DNA from: Roseiarcus sp963741845
GTDB lineage: Bacteria; Pseudomonadota; Alphaproteobacteria; Rhizobiales; Beijerinckiaceae
Assembly (NCBI GenBank): GCA_963741845.1
Contig: CAVUJV010000003.1
Coordinates: forward strand, 47,195-111,194
Reading direction: 5' to 3'
Length of the DNA stretch: 64,000 nucleotides
Shown: positions 56,430-64,000 of the stretch, one piece after another
How the letters are laid out: every line of letters starts with the position of its first letter
Position numbering within the stretch: position 1 is the stretch's first letter
Program-made: the position numbers and the translations under genes
Notes under the pieces: model-generated
The model's input: only the letters and a program-made list of their open reading frames with translations
The model's database searches: none
Told to the model about the DNA's origin: nothing

Positions 56430-57375
56430 TTACCGGCCGATTTTGGCCAGTTCGTCCTTGAGCTCAGGCAGGGCCTGATAGAGGTCGGCGACCAGGCCGT
56501 AGTCGGCGACCTGGAAGATCGGCGCCTCCTCGTCCTTGTTGATCGCGACGATGACCTTCGAGTCCTTCATGCCGGCCAGGTGCTGGATCGCGCCCGAGAT
56601 GCCGACGGCGATGTAGAGCTCGGGCGCGACCACCTTGCCCGTCTGCCCGACCTGCCAGTCGTTCGGAGCGTAGCCCGCGTCGACCGCGGCGCGCGAAGCG
56701 CCCATCGCCGCCCCGAGCTTGTCGGCCACCGGCTCGATGTAGGTCTTGAAATTCTCGGCCTTCTGCATCGCCCGGCCGCCCGAGATGATGATCTTGGCGG
56801 AGGTCAGCTCCGGCCGGTCGGACTTCGCCAGCGCTTCGCCGACGAACGACGAAACGCCCGGATCGGCGGCGGCCGCCACCGGCTCGATCGCCGCGGAGCC
56901 GCCCTCGCCGGTGGCGCTGAACGAAGCCGTGCGCACCGTCACCACGATCTTCGGCGTCGGTCGACTCGACCGTCTGGATCGCGTTGCCCGCATAGATCGG
57001 CCGCTCGAAGGTCTTCGGGCCCACGACCCTGGTGATGTCGGAGACCTGCATCACGTCGAGCAGCGCGGCGACCCGCGGCATCACGTTCTTGGCGCTGGCG
57101 GTCGACGGCGCGACGATCGCGTCATAGCCGTCGCTGAGCGAGACGATCAGCGCCGCAAGCGGCTCGGCAAGTCTGTGGGCGTAGGCCGCGTCGTCCGCGA
57201 CCTTGACCTTGCCGACGCCGGAGAGCTTCGCGGCGGCCTCGGCCGCGGCGCCGACGCCTTGGCCCGCAACGAGAATGTCGACCGGCTGGCCGATCTGAGA
57301 GGCGGCGGTCAGCGCCCGTGCGGTCAGGTCGCTTAACGCCCCGCCCGCGACTTCCGCGACAAGAAGGACCGCCAT
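56430..57375 (-). pseudogene. etfA: electron transfer flavoprotein alpha subunit, frameshifted as sequenced
   Basis: About 314 residues if repaired. N-terminal frame: AVLLVAEVAGGALSDLTARAL and YDAIVAPSTASAKNVMPRVAALLD. Second frame: FAD site SGGRAMQKAENF, PNDWQVGQTGKVVAPELYIAVGISGAIQHLAGM and NKDEEAPIFQVADYGLVADL. The frames join near 56950-56960 with one extra base. It carries electrons from acyl-CoA dehydrogenases to ETF-ubiquinone oxidoreductase. It lies two bases after etfB. Confidence 0.92.
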
Positions 57376-57377
57376 GA

Positions 57378-58128
57378 TCAGATCACTCCCGCTTCGTCAT
57401 GGAGCTTCGACACGAGTTCCGCCACCGTCTTCACCTTCACGCCCGCCTTGCGGCCGCCGGGCTCGGCGGTCTTCAGGACCTTGAGGCGCGGCGCGACATC
57501 CACCCCGTAGTCGGCCGGCGTCTTCTCCTCGATCGGCTTCTTCTTCGCCTTCATGATATTCGGGAGCGAAGCGTAGCGCGGTTCGTTGAGGCGGAGGTCC
57601 GTCGTCACGATCGCCGGAAGCTTCAGCGACACGGTCTGCATGCCGCCGTCGACCTCGCGCGTCACTTCCACCGAGCCGTCGCCGACGGCGACCTTGGAGG
57701 CGAAGGTCCCCTGCCCCCAGCCGGTCAACGCCGCGAGCATCTGTCCCGTGGCGTTGCAGTCGTCGTCGATCGCCTGCTTGCCCATGATGACGAGTCCGGG
57801 CTGCTCCGCTTCCGCCACGCCCTTTGAGGATCTTGGCTACCGCCAGCGGCTCGACGATCGAGTCCGTCTTGACCAGAATGCCGCGATCGGCGCCCATCGC
57901 GAGCGCGGTCCGGATCGTCTCGCTCGCCTGCGCCAGGCCGATCGACACGATGACCACCTCGGTCGCCTTGCCGGCCTCCTTCTGCCGCAGAGCCTCCTCG
58001 ACCGCGATCTCGTCGAACGGGTTCATCGACATCTTCACGTTCGCAAGCTCAACCCCCGACCCGTCCGCCTTGATGCGGATCTTGATGTTGTAGTCGACCA
58101 CCCGCTTGACGGGCACCAGGATCTTCAT
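57378..58128 (-). pseudogene. etfB: electron transfer flavoprotein beta subunit, frameshifted as sequenced
   Basis: About 249 residues if repaired. N-terminal frame: MKILVPVKRVVDYNIKIRIK and MSMNPFDEIAVEEALR. Second frame: LVIMGKQAIDDDCNATGQMLAALTGW and LRLNEPRYASLPNIMKAKKKPIE. The join is in a TTT tract (57823-57825; AAA on the coding strand) with one extra base. It forms the ETF dimer with EtfA and binds AMP. First gene of etfB-etfA-hbd. Confidence 0.92.
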
Positions 58129-58456
58129 CGGCGAGGCCACTCCGTATCTCAAATCGGGCGCATGGCGCTTGGGAAATCGAGGCCGAAACCCCTAGTCTCG
58201 GCGTTTCCGCAAGTCAACGCGACCAAGGACGAGCCTCGCGGCGGCGGCTACGCGCGCAGATCGCCGAAGAACCCGGGCGCCGCCACGCACTCCCGGAACG
58301 CCCGGACCGATATGTGCGGGCGTCGCGGGCCGCTCGTCACTCGCCATTGTGGCGCCGGTTCAATTTGACACAATCACAAATCTGTCGCCCAATTTCCGCG
58401 ATACCCATGATCGGTCTGGATTGCTAGGCCGGGCTTTGTCGGGAGGACGTCAGCTC
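58129..58456. promoter_or_regulatory. divergent etfB / ABC importer intergenic region
   Basis: No gene in 328 bases. On the ABC side there is TTGACA at 58365-58370 without a clear -10, overlapped by an inverted pair ATTGTG (58346-58351) and CACAAT (58369-58374). GGGAGGA at 58441 is the ribosome site of the binding-protein gene. The left half shows nothing distinct. Confidence 0.35.
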
Positions 58457-60049
58457 ATGAACGAACTTGACCGCTTGAACAGCCCGCTCCTGGCCGGGGC
58501 GATCTCGCGCCGCGAATTCGTCGGGCGCGGCGCAGCGCTCGGAGCCGCGAGCCTCGCCCTCGCCACGATTCCCGCAAAGGCCGGCGCAGCCGAGTCCAAC
58601 GACGTCCCCAAGTCCGGCGGCACGCTCAAGCTCGGTCTCGCCGGCGGCAGCACCACGGACAGCCTCGACTTCAGGACCACCAACGATTCGGTGATGATCT
58701 CCGTCAATCACGGCCTCTGGAATTGCCTCGCCGAATGGGGCGTGGACGGCAAGCCTCATCCGGAGTTGGCCGAGAGCTGGGAGCCAGCCAGCGGCGCGAA
58801 GGACTGGATCTTCAAGCTGCGCAAGGGCGTCACGTTCTCGAACGGCAAGGCGTTCACTGCGGACGACGCCATCTATTCGCTCAACCTGCATCGCGGCGAG
58901 ACGAAATCGGGCGGCGCCACCGCTGTGCAAGGCGTCTCCGACATCAAGAAGCTTGACGATCACCAGATCCGGATTTCGCTGAGCGCGCCTGACGCTGACT
59001 TGCCTTACAGCCTGACGGACTACCATCTCCTGATGGTTCCGGACGGGTTCAAGGATTGGGCGAAGCCGGTCGGCACCGGCGCCTTCGTGCTCGAAAGCTT
59101 CGATCCGGGCGTGCGCATCAAGGTGAAGAAGGCCCGGCCTTACTGGAAGGAGGGCCGGGGTCATCTGGACGCCGTCGACGTCACCGTCATCAACGACAGT
59201 TCGGCCCGCCTGAACGCGCTGATCTCCGGCCAGATGGATGCGATCAACCGCGTCGATCACAAGGCCATCGCGATGCTGATGAAGACGCCGAGGATCGAGG
59301 TCGTCCGCGCGCCGGGCGGCTGGTTCTCGGTGCTCGCGATGGAGGTCGACAAGGCGCCCTACGACAATCCGGATATTCGCATGGCGCTCATGCTCGCGGC
59401 CAATCGCGAGCAGATGCTCAAGGCGCTCTTCAGCGGTTACGGGACGCTGGGCAACGATCACCCGATCCCGCCGACCGATCCCTATTTCAACAAGGATCTG
59501 CCGCAGCGCAAATATGATCCCGAGCAGGCCGCCTTCCGCTTCAAGAAGGCCGGGATCGCCGATCCGAGGATCCTTCTGCAGGTGTCGGACGCCGCCTTCA
59601 ACGGCGCGGTCGATCAGGGCGCCCTTTTTCAGGCGAGCGCCGCGAAAGCCGGAATCAAGGTCGACGTCAAGAAGGAGCCGGCGGACGGCTTCTTCGACAA
59701 CGTCTGGCTGAAGGCGCCCTTTGTCGGCAGCTACTGGGGCGGCCGGCCTGCGGCGACGCAGATGCTCGCGGTGGCCTTTCAAGCGGGCGCGCCGTGGAAC
59801 GAGACGCACTGGAACGATCCTCCGTTCGAGAAGCTGCTCGCCGACGCGCGCGCCGAGACCGACGAGGCCAAGCGCAAGCCCTATATCTGGGAGATGCAGG
59901 CGATCCTGCACGATCGGGGCGGCGCCCTCATTCCCGTGTTCCGCGACTGGCTTGACGCGCATAACGCGAAGGTCGGAGGGCATACGCCCCACAGCGGCTT
60001 CGACATGAACAACGGCTGGATCATGGAGACAGCCTGGCTGAAGTCGTGA
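58457..60049 (+). CDS. ABC transporter substrate-binding protein, peptide/nickel type (family 5)
   Basis: 530 residues. Tat-type signal SRREFVGRGAALGAASLAL (from residue 17), then SBP_bac_5 features: WNCLAEWGVDGKPHPELAESWE, VTFSNGKAFTADDAIYSLN, VGTGAFVLESFDPGVRIKVKK. It binds an oligopeptide or other solute in the periplasm and delivers it to the permeases encoded next. Tat export implies folding before secretion. Ligand unknown. Confidence 0.9.
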   Translation: MNELDRLNSPLLAGAISRREFVGRGAALGAASLALATIPAKAGAAESNDVPKSGGTLKLGLAGGSTTDSLDFRTTNDSVMISVNHGLWNCLAEWGVDGKPHPELAESWEPASGAKDWIFKLRKGVTFSNGKAFTADDAIYSLNLHRGETKSGGATAVQGVSDIKKLDDHQIRISLSAPDADLPYSLTDYHLLMVPDGFKDWAKPVGTGAFVLESFDPGVRIKVKKARPYWKEGRGHLDAVDVTVINDSSARLNALISGQMDAINRVDHKAIAMLMKTPRIEVVRAPGGWFSVLAMEVDKAPYDNPDIRMALMLAANREQMLKALFSGYGTLGNDHPIPPTDPYFNKDLPQRKYDPEQAAFRFKKAGIADPRILLQVSDAAFNGAVDQGALFQASAAKAGIKVDVKKEPADGFFDNVWLKAPFVGSYWGGRPAATQMLAVAFQAGAPWNETHWNDPPFEKLLADARAETDEAKRKPYIWEMQAILHDRGGALIPVFRDWLDAHNAKVGGHTPHSGFDMNNGWIMETAWLKS

Positions 60050-60159
60050 TCCGATCCGCCGCTATGACAGGCGGCGCCGCTTCGTCGGACCGCCTGACGG
60101 CGCCCGCCCGGGCGCGTCGAAGCGTTTCGCTGTCTTCCAGGCAATGAAGGAGCGGCGCC

Positions 60160-61107
60160 GTGCTTAAGCTTGTTCTCAACCGGCTTGGGCTCGGCGTGCT
60201 GACGCTCTTCGCCGCCTCCGTGCTGATCTTTGTCGGCACGGAGATCCTGCCGGGCGACCTCGCCTCGGCCATCCTGCAGAATTCCGCGACACCGGAATCG
60301 CTCGCCAAGATGCGGCTCGACCTTGGGCTCGACCGTCCGGCTTATCTGCGTTTCTTTGAGTGGCTGTTCGCCGCGCTTCACGGCGACTTTGGCCGTTCCC
60401 TTGCGAACGGGCGCGACGTGCTTCAGGACATCGCGCCGCGCTTCGCCAATACGATGTTTCTCGCGGCCTACGCAGCCATCGTAGCGGTTCCGCTGGCGAT
60501 CGGGCTCGGGCTTCTCGCAGCGATCCGTCAGGGAGGATTTTTCGACCGGCTCGTGAACGTCGTGACGCTCATGGCGATCTCGGTGCCGGAATATTTCCTC
60601 GCCTATATTCTCATCAAATATGTCGCGGTCGATCTCGGCTGGTTCCCCTCGCTTGCGAGCGTCTCGTCCGACACGTCCTTCTTCGAACGGCTCTACGTCA
60701 CCTTTCTGCCGATGCTGACGCTCGTCCTCGTCATCGTCGCGCATATGATGCGTATGACGCGCGCTTCCGTCCTTTCGGTGATGGCGAGCCCCTATATTGA
60801 AATGGCGATCCTGAAGGGGTTGACGAAATCACGCATCGTCGTGCGCCACGCGCTTCCCAATGCGCTGGCGCCGATCATTTCCGTCGTCGCGCTCAATCTC
60901 GCTTATCTGATCGTCGGCGTCGTGGTGGTCGAGACGGTTTTCGTCTATCCGGGGCTCGGCCAGCTCATGGTGGATGAAGTCTCCAAGCACGACGTGCCCG
61001 TCGTGCAGGCCTGCGGCCTCATCTTCGCGGCCACCTTCATTCTGCTCAACATGATCGCCGACATCCTCGGCATTCTCTCCAATCCGCGCCTGCGCCATCC
61101 ACGCTGA
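60160..61107 (+). CDS. ABC transporter permease, DppB-like
   Basis: 315 residues, six predicted membrane helices. Starts LKLVLNRLGLGVLTLFAASVLIFVGTEILPGD, and carries the BPD_transp_1 coupling loop EMAILKGLTKSRIVVRHALPNAL. It is the first inner-membrane half of the peptide-type importer and follows the binding-protein gene by 110 bases, with the second permease 20 bases on. Confidence 0.93.
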   Translation: MLKLVLNRLGLGVLTLFAASVLIFVGTEILPGDLASAILQNSATPESLAKMRLDLGLDRPAYLRFFEWLFAALHGDFGRSLANGRDVLQDIAPRFANTMFLAAYAAIVAVPLAIGLGLLAAIRQGGFFDRLVNVVTLMAISVPEYFLAYILIKYVAVDLGWFPSLASVSSDTSFFERLYVTFLPMLTLVLVIVAHMMRMTRASVLSVMASPYIEMAILKGLTKSRIVVRHALPNALAPIISVVALNLAYLIVGVVVVETVFVYPGLGQLMVDEVSKHDVPVVQACGLIFAATFILLNMIADILGILSNPRLRHPR

Positions 61108-61127
61108 ACGCAGACCGAGGGAGCGAC

Positions 61128-61955
61128 ATGCGGATTCGTGGCTACAAGCTCAGCGTGACGGCCCGGATCGGGATCGCGATCATCCTGGTCAACCTGTTCG
61201 TCGCCTTGTTCGCGCCGCTGATCGCGCCCTTCGATCAAGCGACGCCGGTCGGGGACGCCTGGGCGGATCCGAGCGCGCAGCACTGGCTTGGACTCGACAA
61301 TCTCGGCCGCGATCTTCTCAGCCGACTTATTTACGGCGCACGCATGTCCATCGGGCTGGCGCTGGTGATCACGGCGCTGTCGTTCCTCATTGGCGTCATT
61401 ACCGGGTTCTCGGCCGCGGTCGTCGGCGGCTGGGTCGATCAGCTCCTGTCGCGCGTCGTCGATCTCCTGCTTTCGATGCCGACGCTGATCTTCGCCTTCG
61501 TCGTCCTGTCCGTCCTGGGATCCGCGATCCCGGTGCTCATCGTCACCATCGCGATTCTCGATTCGACCAAAGTCTTCCGGCTCGCCCGTTCGGTCGCAGT
61601 CGGCATCGTCAGCCTCGAATTCGTCGAAGCGGCGCGACTGCGCGGCGAAGGCTGGTGGTGGATCGTCAGGCGGGAGGTCCTGCCGAACGCCATCCCGCCG
61701 CTCACGGCCGAATTCGGCCTGCGCTTCTGCTTCACCTTCCTCTTCATCGCCGCGCTGAGCTTTCTTGGCCTCGGCGTGCAGCCGCCGGACGCCGATTGGG
61801 GAAGCATGGTCAAGGACTATCGCGACATGATCAATTTCGGCTCCGCGGCGCCGCTTTATCCGGCCGCCGCGATCGCCATTCTGACGATCGGCGTCAATTT
61901 CGTCGTCGACTGGATGTTGTCCATTCATTCCCGCGGCCACGGAGAGAATGCATGA
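61128..61955 (+). CDS. ABC transporter permease, DppC-like
   Basis: 275 residues, about six membrane helices. WLGLDNLGRDLLSRLIYGAR after the first helix is typical of OppC/DppC, and the coupling loop FVEAARLRGEGWWWIVRREVLPNAIPP follows later. The stop overlaps the ATPase start by four bases (ATGA). Confidence 0.93.
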   Translation: MRIRGYKLSVTARIGIAIILVNLFVALFAPLIAPFDQATPVGDAWADPSAQHWLGLDNLGRDLLSRLIYGARMSIGLALVITALSFLIGVITGFSAAVVGGWVDQLLSRVVDLLLSMPTLIFAFVVLSVLGSAIPVLIVTIAILDSTKVFRLARSVAVGIVSLEFVEAARLRGEGWWWIVRREVLPNAIPPLTAEFGLRFCFTFLFIAALSFLGLGVQPPDADWGSMVKDYRDMINFGSAAPLYPAAAIAILTIGVNFVVDWMLSIHSRGHGENA

Positions 61956-63638
61956 GCGAATCGTCCCAGATGTCCCGTACAGCCGGCGAGTCTATCGTGC
62001 TCGACGTCCAGGGCATGCGCGTTGTCGTGCGGACGGACGCGGGCGAAGGCCCGGTGCTCGTGGACGACGTCTCGCTGCAGCTTCGGCGCGGCGAGGTGAT
62101 CGGCCTTATCGGCGAATCGGGCGCGGGCAAATCCACGATCGGCCTTGCCACGATGGGCTACACGCGGCGGGACTGTCACATCGTCGGCGGCCAGATCATC
62201 TTCGGCGACCGCGACATCCGCGCCGTCACACCCGACGAGCGACGAGCGCTTCGGGGCCCCAAGATAGCCTATATCGCCCAGAGCGCCGCCGCATCCTTCA
62301 ACCCCGCGCATACGCTCATGGAGCAGGTCTGCGAGGCCGCTGTCCGCCACGGGCTCATGAAGCCGGGCGAGGCGCGCAACGCGGCGGTCGCGCTCTTCCG
62401 CGAGCTGGACCTGCCGAGCCCCGAAACGATCGGCTCCCGCTACCCGCATCAGGTGTCGGGCGGCCAGTTGCAGCGCATGATGGCGGCGATGGCGATGGTC
62501 GCGAGGCCCGACATCCTCATTTTCGACGAGCCGACGACCGCGCTCGATGTGACGACCCAGGTCGAATGCCTGGCCGCCTTCCGAAAATTGATCCGTGAGC
62601 ACGGCGCCGCGGCGCTCTACATCACCCACGATCTGGCGGTCGTCGCCCAGATCGCCGACCGCATCATGGTTCTGCGCCAGGGTAAGATGGTCGAGTTCGG
62701 CGATTCGAGACAGATCCTCCAGCAGCCGAAGGAGGACTATACGCGCCGTTTGGTGCGCGAGCGGGTCGCGAACCATAGCCTCACGCCCCAATCGGCGGAC
62801 CGGGATGCGCCAATCCTCGCCGTAGAGCATGTGAACGCGAGCTACCCCAACAAGCCCAGGGTGATCGACGACGTGAGTCTCGAGGTTCGCAAAGGCGAGA
62901 CGGTCGCCGTGGTCGGCGAATTCGGGTTCTGGCAAGTCGACGCTCGCCCGCGTCGTCACCGGTCTCCTGCCCCGCGAGGCCGGGGATGTGCGCTTCAACG
63001 GAACGAGCCTCCCGCCCCGTTTGCGCGACCGCACAATCGACCAGCTCCGCCGGGTGCAGATGATCTACCAAATGCCGGACGTGGCGCTGAATCCCCAGCA
63101 CACCCTGTTTGAGACGATCGGCCGGCCGGTCGCCTTCTATTTCCGTCGCTCTCGCAACGCGGTGAGCGAGCGCGTCCTCGAACTCCTGCACCAGATGGAT
63201 CTTCCGGAGAGCTTCGTGACCCGGAAGACGAGCGAGCTTTCGGGCGGTCAGAAGCAGCGCGTCTCGATCGCCCGGGCGCTGGCCGCCGAGCCGGACCTCA
63301 TCATCTGCGACGAGGTGACTTCCGCCCTCGATCAATTGGTCGGCGAAGAGATCCTGCGCCTTCTGAAGAAGCTTCAGGACGAGCTTGGCGTCGCCTATCT
63401 TTTCATCACCCACGACCTCGGACTCGTGAAGCGAATCGCCAACAAGGTTGTCGTCATGCTCCAGGGCAAGGTCGTCGCAAGCGGCGAGACGGCGAAGGTC
63501 TTCGCGCCGCCTTTCCATCCCTATACGGAACTGCTCCTCTCCTCCGTGCCCGAGATGCGCCCCGAGTGGCTCGACGAGGTGCTCGCTCGTCGCGCCGCCG
63601 GCGCCGCCGCAACCGCCGCCCTGATGCGTGCGCCGTAG
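61952..63638 (+). pseudogene. fused double ATP-binding protein of the ABC importer, frameshifted as sequenced
   Basis: About 561 residues if repaired, two ATPase domains in one chain (GsiA-like). Domain 1: Walker A GESGAGKST near residue 56, signature VSGGQLQRM, Walker B ILIFDEP. Domain 2: QMPDVALNPQ, SELSGGQKQRVSIARAL, LIICDEV. The shift lies inside the second Walker A: removing one T at 62921-62922 restores GESGSGKST exactly, which argues strongly for a sequence error. It powers the permeases encoded upstream. Confidence 0.9.
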
Positions 63639-63820
63639 AAGTCCCTTCGCTTCCCCGGTTTGGCGGCCTTGCCCGGTCTGCAAATCGTTTCTATACCCCG
63701 CCACTTGACTGGGCGACGAACCGGGCCTTCGAACGCGCCGAGGCGGCCGGCCCCGTTGACCGCACGAATCTGACGTTCCGGCCTGATCGGTCGGGCATAG
63801 TGAAGAGGACTGTCCATTCG
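63639..63820. other. intergenic region before ptsP
   Basis: 182 bases without a convincing gene or clear promoter. It separates the ABC importer operon from ptsP. An open frame on the opposite strand has no recognisable features. Confidence 0.3.
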
Positions 63821-64000
63821 ATGCGCGCGCCGGGCGGACCCCGTCTGTTGCTGCGGCGGCTCCGCGAGGTCATGGCGGAGCCCGTCACAGCGCAGGCGCG
63901 CCTCGACCGCATCGTCGTCCTCATCGCCTCCAATATGGTGGCCGAGGTCTGCTCGCTATACGTCTCCCGCTCGGACAGCGTGCTCGAACTGTTCGCGACG
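63821..64000 (+). CDS. ptsP: PtsP, nitrogen-PTS phosphoenolpyruvate-protein phosphotransferase, 5' part
   Basis: The first 60 codons run off the window. The sequence GGPRLLLRRLREVMAEPVTAQ followed by RLDRIVVLIASNMVAEVCSLYV is the start of the N-terminal GAF domain of alphaproteobacterial PtsP (EI-Ntr). It phosphorylates NPr in the nitrogen-related PTS, which signals nitrogen and potassium status. The catalytic domains lie beyond the window. Confidence 0.85.
   Translation, partial: MRAPGGPRLLLRRLREVMAEPVTAQARLDRIVVLIASNMVAEVCSLYVSRSDSVLELFAT

Overview
This 64 kb window is high-GC chromosomal DNA with tightly packed genes. It looks like an alphaproteobacterium of the order Hyphomicrobiales (Rhizobiales), possibly near Beijerinckiaceae/Methylocystaceae. 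Supporting signs are a PdhS-type sensor kinase, split HisG/HisZ, the ethylmalonyl-CoA pathway pair ccr/ecm, a PHB phasin, PtsP, and the alphaproteobacterial order DUF2849-cysI-cysH-DUF934. The genus is an inference. I see no tRNA, rRNA, insertion sequence, prophage or CRISPR array.

Layout. 1-5 kb: the 5' end of a phasin gene with a TGC/GCA-type operator, a PdhS-like kinase and fumC. 5-9 kb: small accessory genes (DUF488, DUF2147, two frameshifted genes) and two tandem paralogous small membrane proteins of unknown role. 9-15.4 kb: divergent ecm and ccr, then rpiA, a DUF2059 protein and glutathione reductase. 15.4-22.6 kb: hisG/hisZ, an MscS-type channel and a lower-GC glycosyltransferase-TPR gene with an in-frame stop. 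22.6-27.5 kb: an AraC-MGMT fusion, a PNPOx-like protein, an M20 amidohydrolase, an MFS symporter and DUF2461. 27.5-35.8 kb: a 2-hydroxyacid oxidation island, with pncB-glcDEF (glycolate oxidase) on one strand and lutABC (lactate oxidation) diverging from it. 35.9-44.9 kb: an L,D-transpeptidase, guanine deaminase, NAD synthase, an acyltransferase, class II DAHP synthase and mntH behind a double palindromic operator. 45-51.8 kb: a LysR regulator facing a protocatechuate 4,5-cleavage operon (orphan ModA-like protein, ligJ, ligK, ligI, ligA, ligB, ligC). 51.9-55.2 kb: assimilatory sulfate/sulfite reduction. 55.4-58.1 kb: 3-hydroxybutyryl-CoA dehydrogenase with etfA/etfB. 58.4-63.6 kb: a peptide-type ABC importer. 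The window ends inside ptsP.

How it fits together: the carbon genes feed central acetyl-CoA/C4 metabolism. Aromatics pass through protocatechuate to pyruvate and oxaloacetate, lactate to pyruvate, and glycolate to glyoxylate. Crotonyl-CoA and ethylmalonyl-CoA pass through ccr/ecm, and PHB storage is represented by the phasin and hbd. The phasin promoter and the ecm/ccr intergenic region carry similar inverted repeats (TTnTGC-N3-GCAnAA), which suggests one regulator may link storage and acetyl-CoA assimilation.

Data caveat: nine genes carry a single frameshift (eight fit one extra base, one fits a missing base) and one carries an in-frame stop. Several are core genes (etfA, etfB, cysI). Sequence error is the simplest explanation for most of them. 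These genes are typed as pseudogene only in the sense 'broken as sequenced'.
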